Shown here: positions 44,951 to 54,961 of the stretch, in pieces
How positions within the stretch are numbered: the stretch's first letter is position 1
Layout of the letters: the number at the start of each line of letters is the position of its first letter
From: Paenibacillus sp. RC67
GTDB lineage: Bacteria; Bacillota; Bacilli; Paenibacillales; NBRC-103111
Assembly: GCF_030020805.1 (NCBI RefSeq)
Contig: NZ_CP125098.1
Coordinates: 6,037,501-6,101,500 of the forward strand
Direction of reading: 5' to 3'
DNA: 64,000 nucleotides
The notes under the pieces: model-generated
Told to the model about the DNA's origin: nothing
Seen by the model: only the letters and a program-made list of their open reading frames with translations
Database searches by the model: none
Position numbers and translations under genes: made by a program

Positions 44951-47900
44951 CTAATTCATAAATTCAGCATACTGGAGTAGACGCTTCATCATGACAGCAG
45001 CTTCTGCGCGGCTGGCATTTTGACCAGGAACAAAAGTATGCTCTGTCATTCCATTAATAATACCCGCGTTAACTGCTTGAGCTACTGCATCTTTCGCCCA
45101 TCCACTGATGGCATTGGAATCCGTGTAGGAAGCCAGGCCTTTAGAATCAGCAGGTACTTTTTTCCCTGCCACGGTCATCGCTCTTGCCACCATAACCGCC
45201 ATTTGCTCACGGGTAATGTTAGCTTCTGGCTTGAACGTTCCGTCTTCATATCCGTCTACGAGACCTGCCTTGGAAGCCGCGCCAACTACACCGGCATACC
45301 AATCATTTGCCTTAACATCGTTGAATTTCGAGCCTGTGCTCTCAGATAAACCTAAGGAACGAACGAGAATAGCTGCAAATTCAGCACGCGTAATCCGATT
45401 GTCAGGAGCAAATCCGGTATCCGTCATTCCTTTAATAACAAGCTTGGAAGCTAGCAGCTCTACATCATCTTTTGCCCAGTGACCTTTAAGGTCAGCAAAG
45501 GTTTGGGTCGATTCAACAATAGCGTACACGCTGTTGCCAGGACGTTTGATCGTCGCTTGTGTGGAGCCGTTCAATGTCGAGAAGGTAGCCGGCACGAAGC
45601 TCATTTCTCCGGTACTTGGGTTGAACAGAACTGCCGATGTTTTCTTTACATCAACTGCTTTACCTATACTCATCGTTCTCGATACATAGATGAGACCGAA
45701 GTCATTGATTGCAACAGACTTGCCGTTTGCCTCTGCTGTCACTTTATAATCCACACCGCCGGATAAAAGCGTTAAGCCCTGTTCTTTCGCTTTGTCCTTC
45801 AGCTTCGCTAAAGTAGCGTCGTTCACTTTTTCCATTGTGATGGTGATTTTCAAGTCCTTGAGCGATACGCCAAGGGATTTGGCAAGACCCTCAAAATCAA
45901 TCGCTTTAATAGGCAAATCATATGTTGTATCACCATATTTCACAGATACGGTCAGAGATGGTGTTTTAGCTAATGCATCCGACAATGGCTGTGCAGGCAA
46001 TTGGAAGGAAGCCGCTGCTGCGTCGCTGCCCTTCGCTTCGATTGTAATTCTCGATGACGATGTTCCATTCAGCGCATCGATTGCTTTAGTCATTGCCGCT
46101 GCATCCAATGTGATTTTGGCTATGGTTCTGCCGTCTGTGCCTTTTTCAATGACTGGATCAACACTTATGACTTGAGATCCGTCTTTGTTAGGTTGCACGG
46201 TCGGTGTACCCGGTGAAGTTCCACCGCTACTTCCGCTGCTGCTTCTATTGCTGCTCGGTGTATATGGTCTTGCAGACGCTTCATTCGAGCTTGCGCTCTC
46301 TCCAGTAGCATTAGAAGCCGTTACTACGTAATAGTAAGTTGGTCCGGTCGTTAGACTGTTATCCAAGTAGCTGTTGGTTGTGAGATTAGAAGCTACGGTA
46401 CTGTAAGCTCCACCGGAAGTCAGGCTGCGCTTCAGCGTGTAATAAGTCGCTCCAGTAACCGTATCCCATGATAGTGCGACTTGCATATATCTTACTTCTG
46501 CTTTAAGTGCTGTTGGGGCAGCTGGAGGCTGCACCACCGTGCCTCCGCTTGGCTTCGCGCTTACCTCGTTCGAGCTCGCACTTTCGCCTGCAATATTAGT
46601 CGCTGTCACTATATAGTAGTATGTCGTTCCGTTCGTCAAACCTTTTTCTGTGTATTTGGTGTCTGTTATGATCGTTGCTACCGCTTCATAAGGGCCGCCC
46701 GGTGTTGTGCTGCGTTTAACAGTGTAATAGGTTGCTCCTACTACCGTGTCCCACGTCAGGCTTGCTTGAGCATCTCCTGCAACTGCTTTAAATGCTGTTG
46801 GAGCAGCTGGTGGTTTCACCACTATCGTGCTGCCGCTAGGCTTAGCGCTTACCTCGTTCGACTTCGCACTTTCGCCTGCAATATTACTTGCGGTCACTAC
46901 ATAGTAGTAAATCGTTCCGTTCGTCAAGCCTTTTTCTGTGTATTTGGTGTCTGTTATATTCGTTGCTATCGTTTCATACGGGCCGCCTGGCGTTGTGCTG
47001 CGTTTAACCGTATAGTAGGTTGCTCCGACTACCGTGTCCCACGTCAGGCTTGTTTGACTGTCTCCAGCTGTTACAGTTAGTCCTGTAGGGGCGTTTATTG
47101 TAACAGGATCGTTGATTCCAAAGGGATTATTCTTGATGTTGTCTACTGCCTTCTCCCCATTAACTTCTCCATCTGAACTATCGTAGCGGTCCCTCAATTG
47201 CTGTAAATACAAACTTGGTGGGTTAACATGGCTGCCAAAATGATCCCAATATGCATCTTTTCTTGGGCGAGAGTCGTACTCATTTGGAACCAGTGGAGCT
47301 CCTTTCGTCCCTACGTGGCCGATCGCATAGTTTTGCGCGGTCGGAGGCTGCTGGGAAGTTAGAATGCCTTCCGTATTCCAAGTAACGTAATTCGCACCTG
47401 CCCATGTATGTCCGCTACCCAACCAAGCCCGGTCGCGAATCACAATGTGTCCCTTCACTTGGTCAAACAAACCGCCAGTTGACCAACGATGGTGCGGTTC
47501 GCTGGAATTGTAGTTTTTTTGCGATTCGCTACCATGAATAACGTTAGGTCCTGGTATCCGGCTATCAAACACAAATGCATGGCGCTCCGATTCCGAATAG
47601 GAGCGTTGAACCAGATTCAACTGTCCTATGAAGTAGTAAGCGTATCGGGTGCCTCCCGTAATTGTACTTACAAAATCTGTTACTTTGCTGTCCTGAACGG
47701 TAATTAACTTGGAATTCCCATTGATTTTAACCAAAGAAATAGCCAAATGCTTACCGGTCACATTACGAACCCAACCGTTTTTCAAACCATCTAGTACGAT
47801 TGCATTTTCAATGTGATTATCGTCAGCAAAATATGGATCCGTTGTGTCATTATCCATTACGGTACTGATAACGGAAGGATCGAAAGCTGAATCAAAAAAA

Positions 47901-50614
47901 ATTTTTTCCACGCCGACATTTTGAATACGATCTGGATCGTCGTATTTCAGGATCTTCCCTCCACCCCAACGAAGCTCGATAGAATTTGCAATTGGAGCAT
48001 CTACAGTAATCACATTACCTTCAATTTTTATGATCTCTCTATCAAAATTCATGTCAAATGGTGACATTTGGCTTGTTGTACCCGGAACAGCATCCGGTCT
48101 GTCTGGGCGGTCATAAATCTTATCCATGCCGGTCTCATGAATCCAGTTTTGGTTCCCTACACGTCGAACAATGACTTTATTTCCGACCTCAAAGCCACTT
48201 GCATCCTCTACGTGAAATGAACGTGATCCTGCCGGTACGAACATATCTTTAATTGTCGTAGCCGTAGATTCATTAGCCTTCATGCCACCACCATTACCTA
48301 CTGTAATAATTGTTGGGTCTTTATCCGGTTCACGAACACCTGATCCAAACAATACGGTACCATTTTTCTCATCCTGGCCTTCTCCCCTAAGCACAACTCC
48401 GCTTGTTCTAATGTAAAGTTGTCCCTGAATATCATAGAAGCCTTTCTTGATAAAAACGGCTCCTCTAATACCATCAACTTCTTCCATACCTGAAACCTTG
48501 TCGATTGCATCTTGAATTAACTTGGTCGCATCTCCTTCAATTGGCGATACTACCACTTTGGCAGGAACATCAGGAAGTTTTACTCCACCACCCTTGTATC
48601 CCACATTTGAAAAGTCCAGAACCCGATTACCTTTATAATCTGGAACATAAATCAACTGACCATCACTACCTAAGTAAACAATGCTGCTTTGATCCGTTTG
48701 CAATGAGCTTGGATCTATAACTGTAAAGTAGAACGTATCATATACCGTTCCTCCAGTGGCAGTTTCAATAGTCAAACGGATTTGGTATTGACCGTATTGT
48801 GTCACACTGCCTGGGAAACTAATGCTTTGCTTAACCCCTGTTTGAAAAGCAGACGCAGAAACACGGTTTATTGGATTCATAGTGCCAATGCGTATCAAAT
48901 CCGCACTAATCATTGAATTAACATAAGGATCCACGCTAATTGTTGGATACTCATCCCCGATATTTAATAAAGCCGGCTGACCTATATCCATAGTCATTGT
49001 AGGGTGGGCTAACTGCAAATCAGCAATTAAAGGCTTCATATCCTTATTCGGATTAGTAACATCCACCCAAATACTGGTATAAATCGTTTTTTCATTCAGT
49101 GAAGCCGAAGCTGTAACAAGTATGACTCCCTCATCAACCGTACCCGTGCTTACTGCAGTAATTTTACCTTTATCATCAATCGAAACAATTTTCGAATTCT
49201 TCGACTGGAAGGTGACCGTCGCTTTGGATAGGTCGTTAGGCTCATTATTTCTGGTGAGTGTTCCTTTTAATTTAATAGTTGTAGAGTCACCTTTATTCAG
49301 GTAGATAGTGTCGTTTAGTTGATACGTTTGATTTGAATCGAAAAAATTAATGTTTTTTAAAATATCCAATAGGGAACCATATAGTTCAAATTCTGCTACA
49401 GCGCTGCCTTCCGATTGGTGGTTTAACTGAAGCTTCACGAACTGTGCTGCCGTTTTGGGGAATATAGGTGCTTCATTTGCAGAAATAACACCTGTTTTCA
49501 TATAAACATTCTCCCATACAGTTCCGTCATCAGAAGCCAGAATAGTATAGCCTGTCAGCTTCTCTGGATTTGTAAATGTAATAACCGTGCGGTTAAAGGA
49601 GTAGATGTCTCCTGTATCTACTTGTAGCCATGATTTGTGGTCATCATTCACATCGGCTGAGGAAGGGGACCAGGCTGCGCTCGTTCCATCAACAGCAGCT
49701 GTTGCATTCCCGGAACTCGCACTTATCGCTTTATTTCTAACGATGTTGCTCTGTAAGGCTGGATCATAAACTTCCAGTTTTAAACTGATTCCTTGCATAA
49801 CGCCACCAACAATAGCTTCTGCCGTTATTGTCGTTTTTCCATCTTTTAGGGCCTTTAATTTCCCATTGTTATCCACCGTTGCTATGGACGGGTCAGAGCT
49901 TTTGAAATAATTCGTTGTATTGGATAACACCGCATCCTTACCACTATCTAGCTTGCCTTTAAGAACTAACGATTTCGTCCCTCCTGCTATCAAAGGAACT
50001 ATTTCATCTTGCTGATAGACATGGTTGGATGAGTCAGTCAAGGTGATACTGCTTAAATGCTCTGAAGGAGGTACCGCAGCAGGATTATTGTATACCTCCA
50101 ATTCGTACAATTGAAAATTCTTTGAAGATAGGCTTAGCTGAAGACGAAGAGAAGAAGAAGTTACCGGCTTGAAGTCAATCGTATCCGTGACTACAGCGTT
50201 TACCATTCCTGATCTTTTCACATATACATCTTCCCACACTGACTCGCTATTAAGATATTGAATTTTAAGCTCTGTAACATTATAAGGCTTCCAATTTAAT
50301 TTAACTTCATTAAAGATAGTCTGACTGCCAAAATCCACTTGGAACCAAGGAGTTAAGTCTTTGCTGTTGGAGTTCCAGCTTGTATTGGCATCCCCATCAA
50401 CAGCATATTTGGTAGGATTTGTATCCTTATTAGAGGTAGAGCTTGCCGAAGTCTCCTTTCCTTTTGCCAAATTCTCCAACACCGCGGCTTGTACACCATT
50501 TGGCTGTACTAGTAAACCACTTGGCAATAATAACGAAAAAATAAGTAAAGCTATAACTCCAAGCTTGAAGCGGCCTATCATTTCCCTCAAATCAAACACC
50601 CCTTCTTCACACAT
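44951..50614 (-). CDS. Giant SLH-anchored beta-helix surface protein (discoidin/Big2/FN3/SLH)
   Basis: 1887 codons from ATG 50614; TTG 50590 (GAAGGGG 6-7 bases upstream) is an alternative start. A signal peptide is followed by a discoidin domain (about 50-180), Big2, a second discoidin domain (about 290-415), Big2, an Ig-like region, the segment YVPDYKGNRVLDFSNVGYKG, and a right-handed beta-helix of pectate-lyase-3 type (about 700-1160). Three FN3 domains (about 1195-1475), the same pre-SLH beta domain as in the 1906 gene and three SLH repeats complete it. The beta-helix is paralogous to that of the 23414 gene; here enzyme and anchor are in one frame. Substrate is not inferable. A perfect cre consensus lies directly upstream. 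Confidence 0.87.
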   Translation of the reverse strand: MCEEGVFDLREMIGRFKLGVIALLIFSLLLPSGLLVQPNGVQAAVLENLAKGKETSASSTSNKDTNPTKYAVDGDANTSWNSNSKDLTPWFQVDFGSQTIFNEVKLNWKPYNVTELKIQYLNSESVWEDVYVKRSGMVNAVVTDTIDFKPVTSSSLRLQLSLSSKNFQLYELEVYNNPAAVPPSEHLSSITLTDSSNHVYQQDEIVPLIAGGTKSLVLKGKLDSGKDAVLSNTTNYFKSSDPSIATVDNNGKLKALKDGKTTITAEAIVGGVMQGISLKLEVYDPALQSNIVRNKAISASSGNATAAVDGTSAAWSPSSADVNDDHKSWLQVDTGDIYSFNRTVITFTNPEKLTGYTILASDDGTVWENVYMKTGVISANEAPIFPKTAAQFVKLQLNHQSEGSAVAEFELYGSLLDILKNINFFDSNQTYQLNDTIYLNKGDSTTIKLKGTLTRNNEPNDLSKATVTFQSKNSKIVSIDDKGKITAVSTGTVDEGVILVTASASLNEKTIYTSIWVDVTNPNKDMKPLIADLQLAHPTMTMDIGQPALLNIGDEYPTISVDPYVNSMISADLIRIGTMNPINRVSASAFQTGVKQSISFPGSVTQYGQYQIRLTIETATGGTVYDTFYFTVIDPSSLQTDQSSIVYLGSDGQLIYVPDYKGNRVLDFSNVGYKGGGVKLPDVPAKVVVSPIEGDATKLIQDAIDKVSGMEEVDGIRGAVFIKKGFYDIQGQLYIRTSGVVLRGEGQDEKNGTVLFGSGVREPDKDPTIITVGNGGGMKANESTATTIKDMFVPAGSRSFHVEDASGFEVGNKVIVRRVGNQNWIHETGMDKIYDRPDRPDAVPGTTSQMSPFDMNFDREIIKIEGNVITVDAPIANSIELRWGGGKILKYDDPDRIQNVGVEKIFFDSAFDPSVISTVMDNDTTDPYFADDNHIENAIVLDGLKNGWVRNVTGKHLAISLVKINGNSKLITVQDSKVTDFVSTITGGTRYAYYFIGQLNLVQRSYSESERHAFVFDSRIPGPNVIHGSESQKNYNSSEPHHRWSTGGLFDQVKGHIVIRDRAWLGSGHTWAGANYVTWNTEGILTSQQPPTAQNYAIGHVGTKGAPLVPNEYDSRPRKDAYWDHFGSHVNPPSLYLQQLRDRYDSSDGEVNGEKAVDNIKNNPFGINDPVTINAPTGLTVTAGDSQTSLTWDTVVGATYYTVKRSTTPGGPYETIATNITDTKYTEKGLTNGTIYYYVVTASNIAGESAKSNEVSAKPSGSTIVVKPPAAPTAFKAVAGDAQASLTWDTVVGATYYTVKRSTTPGGPYEAVATIITDTKYTEKGLTNGTTYYYIVTATNIAGESASSNEVSAKPSGGTVVQPPAAPTALKAEVRYMQVALSWDTVTGATYYTLKRSLTSGGAYSTVASNLTTNSYLDNSLTTGPTYYYVVTASNATGESASSNEASARPYTPSSNRSSSGSSGGTSPGTPTVQPNKDGSQVISVDPVIEKGTDGRTIAKITLDAAAMTKAIDALNGTSSSRITIEAKGSDAAAASFQLPAQPLSDALAKTPSLTVSVKYGDTTYDLPIKAIDFEGLAKSLGVSLKDLKITITMEKVNDATLAKLKDKAKEQGLTLLSGGVDYKVTAEANGKSVAINDFGLIYVSRTMSIGKAVDVKKTSAVLFNPSTGEMSFVPATFSTLNGSTQATIKRPGNSVYAIVESTQTFADLKGHWAKDDVELLASKLVIKGMTDTGFAPDNRITRAEFAAILVRSLGLSESTGSKFNDVKANDWYAGVVGAASKAGLVDGYEDGTFKPEANITREQMAVMVARAMTVAGKKVPADSKGLASYTDSNAISGWAKDAVAQAVNAGIINGMTEHTFVPGQNASRAEAAVMMKRLLQYAEFMN

Positions 50615-50618
50615 AATT

Positions 50619-50632
50619 TGTAAACGCTATCA
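50619..50632. promoter_or_regulatory. cre (CcpA) site, perfect consensus
   Basis: TGTAAACGCTATCA fits TGWAANCGNTNWCA at all 14 positions. Its place right next to the start suggests repression by roadblock in the leader. Confidence 0.75.
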
Positions 50633-50844
50633 ACCAATTCATTATAGTTGTGAAGAAGCTGGATTTGATTATGCTGTTTTAAGTGGACATACGCTCTTTT
50701 ATTGTGTTATTTTCTTGTGTTTTTTTACGGTTGGTCCTACTTTCTAGGAGAAATCATATTCACAATATGGAATATGTATGTTCTCTTGTACTTTTTAAAC
50801 ATTATAGTATAATATGTGTAATATTGAATGAGGAGGAATTAAAT

Positions 50845-51198
50845 ATGAAAATCAAAGAATCCGGAATCATCCTTTTTGCGGAAAATTATCAAGAAGCACT
50901 AGATTTCTATCTGCATAAAATCGGACTAACCCTTCGAGAGCAAAAAGAAGATCTTGCCATCCTTGATTTTGGTGAAAGCTATTTAATGATTGAAAATAAT
51001 GGCGTTGCCTCCAAGGTTGAAAAAACGAGAGCGCAGAACCCCACCGTTCTAAGAATCGATGTTTTTGATTTTCATGAGACCGTCAACGAGCTTCGCGAGC
51101 GTGGAACCGAAGTTACCATTCGAGAATTAAGTTGGGGCACCATCGGGGTCATCATTGACCCCGAAGGAAACCGCATAGAAATCAAGGCCGCCGTTTAA
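50845..51198 (+). CDS. VOC-superfamily (glyoxalase/bleomycin-resistance fold) protein
   Basis: 117 residues from ATG 50845 with AGGAGGAAT 6-7 bases upstream; the upstream extension to 50683 has no ribosome binding site. Two beta-alpha-beta-beta-beta units are visible: residues about 5-52 (FAENYQEALDFYLHKIGLTL ... LMIENN) and about 65-115 (VNELRERGTEVTIRELSWGTIGVIIDPEGNRIEI). The final D-P-E-G-N-R-I-E-I is the usual family end. Ligand and metal site are unclear. The stop sits in the palindrome GGCCGCCGTTTAAACGGTGGCC, which may act as a terminator. Confidence 0.85.
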   Translation: MKIKESGIILFAENYQEALDFYLHKIGLTLREQKEDLAILDFGESYLMIENNGVASKVEKTRAQNPTVLRIDVFDFHETVNELRERGTEVTIRELSWGTIGVIIDPEGNRIEIKAAV

Positions 51199-51302
51199 AC
51201 GGTGGCCTCTCTTCCCTTCTACTCCCCACCATCAGACCACATTGGCGGTCCGGGGTTTTGTTGAGCTATCAGTGTCTCGAGAAATGTTGCTAAGTACGAA
51301 GG

Positions 51303-51410
51303 TGGGGTATGCCTCGGAGGAGTTTACGTCCGCCTTTGAAATCCGTGAATATACCACTTAACTCTAATCAGATTCACGGATTTCAACAGCGGCCGGAGGG
51401 GCATACTCCA
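51303..51410. repeat. Long imperfect inverted repeat, about 108 nt
   Basis: Outer arms TGGGGTATGCC/GGCATACTCCA (one wobble) and a perfect 13-base inner stem GAAATCCGTGAAT/ATTCACGGATTTC with CCGC/GCGG between them. No reading frame is evident. It could be a miniature inverted-repeat element or a structured RNA in the gap between the VOC and phoU genes. Confidence 0.7.
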
Positions 51411-51454
51411 CTGAAGTATGAGCAGCTTTCGAGCCTTCCCTTCCTCATCAAAAC

Positions 51455-51476
51455 AAAAAGACCGCCAAGGCGGTCT
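51455..51476 (-). terminator. Terminator after phoU
   Basis: AGACCGCC/GGCGGTCT perfect arms with a 2-base loop, followed by TTTTTGTTTT on the minus strand. Confidence 0.92.
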
Positions 51477-51481
51477 CCTCA

Positions 51482-52141
51482 CTATATATTTAAATCCTTA
51501 CGTTTACCCGTCACAATATAAATAACGCCTTCGCCGATATTCGTACAATGGTCGGCAACCCGCTCCAAATAGTGCGCTACGAACATCAGATGCGATAGCT
51601 GGCGGTTGCGGGCAAATTCGCTGTTCATCATACCGATGATTTCATTCATCAGATTGCTGTACAGCTTGTCGACCTCGTCATCCTTCTCTGCTAGCGCAGC
51701 CGCTCGGTGAATGTTGCGCTCCGTATAGGAAAGCAAGCTTTCATGCAGCATATCGCGAACCAGCACAGCCATATGCGGGATATCTTCCAGTGGTTTGATC
51801 AGCTCTTCACCGGATAAGCGAATAGCAATTTTGGCGATATCTACAGCATGATCGCTGATACGCTCCAAATCGGTAGCAATTTTCAAAGCGGTGCCGATAA
51901 TACGCAAATCACTTGCCATAGGCTGCTGCAGTGCAATAAGACGCAGGCAGCGCTCTTCGATTTCGAGCATCATCCCATCGATGATGTCGTCCTCCACTAC
52001 GATTTTTTTAGCCAGCTTTTCGTCCAGCTTGGCTAAAGCATCGACTGCGTTGGAAATGGATTCTTCGACTAAGCTGCCCATCTTCAGTAAAGATTGCTGC
52101 AGCTCATCGACATTTTGGTGAAAACTTGTTCTCGTGTCCAT
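51482..52141 (-). CDS. phoU: Phosphate signalling regulator PhoU
   Basis: 219 residues, two tandem three-helix PhoU repeats with metal-binding motifs LERISDHAVDIA (about 94) and LERVADHCTNIGE (about 192). PhoU connects the Pst transporter to the PhoR/PhoP kinase system and limits phosphate uptake. It is the last gene of the pst operon, 24 bases downstream of pstB. Confidence 0.96.
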   Translation of the reverse strand: MDTRTSFHQNVDELQQSLLKMGSLVEESISNAVDALAKLDEKLAKKIVVEDDIIDGMMLEIEERCLRLIALQQPMASDLRIIGTALKIATDLERISDHAVDIAKIAIRLSGEELIKPLEDIPHMAVLVRDMLHESLLSYTERNIHRAAALAEKDDEVDKLYSNLMNEIIGMMNSEFARNRQLSHLMFVAHYLERVADHCTNIGEGVIYIVTGKRKDLNI

Positions 52142-52165
52142 AGTAGCCCCCTCACATCATTTGCA

Positions 52166-52927
52166 TTATCCGAAACGCCCGGTGATGTAATCTTCCGTTC
52201 TTTGATCCGTAGGTGCTGTGAAAATTTTATCTGTTTGATCAGATTCAATTAACTCGCCGTTTAAGAAGAAAGAAGTAAAATCGGAAATACGTGCTGCTTG
52301 CTGCATATTGTGCGTTACGATGATAATCGTATATTTTTCTTTCAAGGTTTGCGTCAGCTCTTCTACCTTTAAGGTAGAGATAGGGTCCAATGCGGATGTA
52401 GGCTCATCCATCAACAATACATCTGGCTCTACTGCAAGCAGTCGAGCGATGCAAAGCCGCTGCTGCTGACCACCGGACAAACCGAGAGCGGATTTGTGCA
52501 GACGATCCTTTACTTCATCCCACAAGGCGGCTTGTACCAAGCTTTTTTCTACGATTTCGTCCAATACGGCTTTCTTCTTGGTTCCATGAATTCTTGGACC
52601 GTAAGCAATATTATCGTAAATGCTCATTGGAAAAGGATTCGGGCGTTGAAACACCATGCCGACCTTTTTGCGCAAAGACACTACATCCATTTCTTGACCA
52701 TAGATGTTATGGCCATCCACAAAAATGTTCCCATTAATTCTGACGCTATCTATTAGGTCATTCATCCGGTTCAGCGTCCGTAGGAAGGTGGATTTGCCGC
52801 AGCCGGAAGGACCAATTAAAGCAACGATCGAGTTATTTTTAATTTCCAGACCAATACTGTGAAGCGCCTGATTTTCTCCATAAAACAAGTTGAGCTTTTC
52901 TACTTTGATTTTGTTTTTCTCCATCAT
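52166..52927 (-). CDS. pstB: Phosphate ABC transporter ATP-binding protein PstB
   Basis: 253 residues. Walker [10 protein letters not shown], signature LSGGQQQR, Walker [12 protein letters not shown] and H-loop VTHNMQQA are all present. Residues [14 protein letters not shown] are typical of PstB. Energises phosphate import with PstA and PstC. The stop-to-start gap to pstA is 2 bases. Confidence 0.97.
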   Translation of the reverse strand: MMEKNKIKVEKLNLFYGENQALHSIGLEIKNNSIVALIGPSGCGKSTFLRTLNRMNDLIDSVRINGNIFVDGHNIYGQEMDVVSLRKKVGMVFQRPNPFPMSIYDNIAYGPRIHGTKKKAVLDEIVEKSLVQAALWDEVKDRLHKSALGLSGGQQQRLCIARLLAVEPDVLLMDEPTSALDPISTLKVEELTQTLKEKYTIIIVTHNMQQAARISDFTSFFLNGELIESDQTDKIFTAPTDQRTEDYITGRFG

Positions 52928-52929
52928 GC

Positions 52930-53787
52930 TTATTTCCCCCCGGAAAGTCTTTTTTGTAATAAGCGGCTAGGAATTCCGATCAGCAGGTTGAATACCAGCA
53001 CGACGATAAGCAGCAGCGCTGCGCTTCCTTTTGCAATTTGTTTAGCGTCAGGAACGATAGCTTCCGATTGAACATACCAGAGGTGTGTTGCCAACGTTTC
53101 CCCCATAGCTAGCGGATTCCAATCCGGGAAGAATCGGGATACCGATAATCCGGCAGTGTAAATCAAGATGGCGGATTCACCCAAGGCACGTCCAGCAACA
53201 AGAGTAATCCCTGTGATCAAGCTCGGCATAGCGGCAGGCAGCAGCACTTTACGAATGGCTTGCCAACGTGTCGATCCAAGGGCAAGGGACGCTTCCCAAT
53301 ACGATTCCGGCACCGAACGAAGCGATTCCTCTGTAACACGAACCAGGACCGGCAAATTCAGCAGCGATAACGTAGCCGCGCCGCCGATAATGGAGAATTT
53401 CAAACCGAACAAATTAACAAACAACAGGAATCCGAACAATCCGAATACGATAGACGGTACAGAGGACAAGGCTTCAACGGAAATTCTAATGAAGTCGGTG
53501 AATTTATTTTGCTTTGCATAAATAGATAAGTACACTCCCGCTCCGATACCGATAGGCAAGGAGAATAACAAGGACAAGAATAAAATATAGAAAGAGTTAA
53601 ATAGCATCGGCCCTACACCACCGCCAGCCATAATCTCTTGAGGCTTGCCAGTGATGAACTTCCAAGATAGCTGTGGCAAACCGTCGCCAAGGATTCGAAT
53701 CAGGAACCAAGCCAGCAGCAGCATAATCATAACGCCAGTAAACCAGAAGAATACTGTAGCAATTCGGTCTGTTGTCTTGCTCGTCAT
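52930..53787 (-). CDS. pstA: Phosphate ABC transporter permease PstA
   Basis: 285 residues with six helices and the EAA-loop region ([22 protein letters not shown]). The start overlaps the pstC stop by four bases (ATGA), showing translational coupling. Confidence 0.96.
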   Translation of the reverse strand: MTSKTTDRIATVFFWFTGVMIMLLLAWFLIRILGDGLPQLSWKFITGKPQEIMAGGGVGPMLFNSFYILFLSLLFSLPIGIGAGVYLSIYAKQNKFTDFIRISVEALSSVPSIVFGLFGFLLFVNLFGLKFSIIGGAATLSLLNLPVLVRVTEESLRSVPESYWEASLALGSTRWQAIRKVLLPAAMPSLITGITLVAGRALGESAILIYTAGLSVSRFFPDWNPLAMGETLATHLWYVQSEAIVPDAKQIAKGSAALLLIVVLVFNLLIGIPSRLLQKRLSGGK

Positions 53788-54713
53788 TTCACTTCACTCC
53801 TCTTGGCAACAAACCGGATAATAATGATCATGGACAAGGAGATCAGCAGCAGCACTAGTGCCATCAAATAAAGCGCATTATTCCAAGTGGTACCATAGTT
53901 CGTGTTCCCCATATCCTTAACGATCGCAGTTGTCAGAACGGTAGTAGATTCCAGCAACGATCCTGGCATCTGTGGCGAGTTCCCGATAACCATGAACACC
54001 GCCATCGTCTCACCGATTGCTCTACCCATACCTAAGATAATGCCGGTAATAATACCTGGACGAGCTGCCGGTATAAGCACTCTCCAGATCGTCTGCCAGC
54101 GAGTGGCACCTAGTGCAAGCGAAGCTTCCTCTAAACGGCTTGGTAATGCGCGGATCGCATCTTCAGAGATAGACAGGATCGTTGGCAGAATCATAATCGC
54201 CAGGATAATAGCTGCAGGCAGAATCCCGTAGCCAATCGTTCCCGTTACTTTGGCAAGCATCGGAACAATGACGGTTAGTCCGATCAAACCATATACAACA
54301 GATGGAATTCCTACGAAAAGGTCCGTCGCCGGACGCATAATTTCGCGTACCCAGTTCGGTGCAATTTTTGCCATGAAGACCGCTCCGGATAAAGCTAGCG
54401 GTACGGAAAATACTACAGATAGCACAGTCAGCAGCAAGGTGCTGTACAAGAAGGAAAATATCCCGAATTTATTTTGACTCGGTGTCCAGTCGGTTGAGAA
54501 GAAAAATTCCCAAGGGGATACACCGGAGAACGTCTTGACTCCCTGTATTCCGACAAATGCAATGATGGAGAAAATTATGGCGGAAACCAATATCGCGCTG
54601 CCCACAAAAATCCATTTCATCACTTCATCTGTGCGGTTTTGTTTTTTCGTCCAGCGGCTTACTTTCTTTTCTAATGTTGCTCTCTCATTAAGCTTGTCAG
54701 CGAAAGAATTCAC
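53784..54713 (-). CDS. pstC: Phosphate ABC transporter permease PstC
   Basis: 309 residues with a hydrophilic N-terminus (about 1-30), six helices and the EAA loop EASLALGATRWQTIWRVLIPAA. It heads the pstCAB-phoU part of the operon, 248 bases after pstS with a terminator hairpin between. Confidence 0.96.
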   Translation of the reverse strand: MNSFADKLNERATLEKKVSRWTKKQNRTDEVMKWIFVGSAILVSAIIFSIIAFVGIQGVKTFSGVSPWEFFFSTDWTPSQNKFGIFSFLYSTLLLTVLSVVFSVPLALSGAVFMAKIAPNWVREIMRPATDLFVGIPSVVYGLIGLTVIVPMLAKVTGTIGYGILPAAIILAIMILPTILSISEDAIRALPSRLEEASLALGATRWQTIWRVLIPAARPGIITGIILGMGRAIGETMAVFMVIGNSPQMPGSLLESTTVLTTAIVKDMGNTNYGTTWNNALYLMALVLLLISLSMIIIIRFVAKRSEVK

Positions 54714-54912
54714 GACCTTTTGCCCCCTACTTCTTAATTAAAAATGAACGACCACGGGCTGGCTGCATCAGCATCCAACGTTCGTGCGTTTCGTATGGTT
54801 CTTTTTCATCATAGAGGACAATTGTTAAAGCCATGCCGTTGAATTGTTAAGACAATGTAAAAATTCTTTGAAATGAGATGAAAATTTAAAAAATGAACTT
54901 GTAATTATAAAT

Positions 54913-54945
54913 AAAAAAAGACCCGGTTCCATAGAAACCGGATCT
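54913..54945 (-). terminator. Attenuating terminator between pstS and pstC
   Basis: Minus strand AGATCCGGTTTC, loop TATG-rich, GGAACCGGGTCT, then seven Ts. It lies about 17 bases past the pstS stop and would make pstS mRNA more abundant than the permease mRNA, as expected for a binding protein. Confidence 0.88.
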
Positions 54946-54961
54946 TTTTACAAAATATTTA

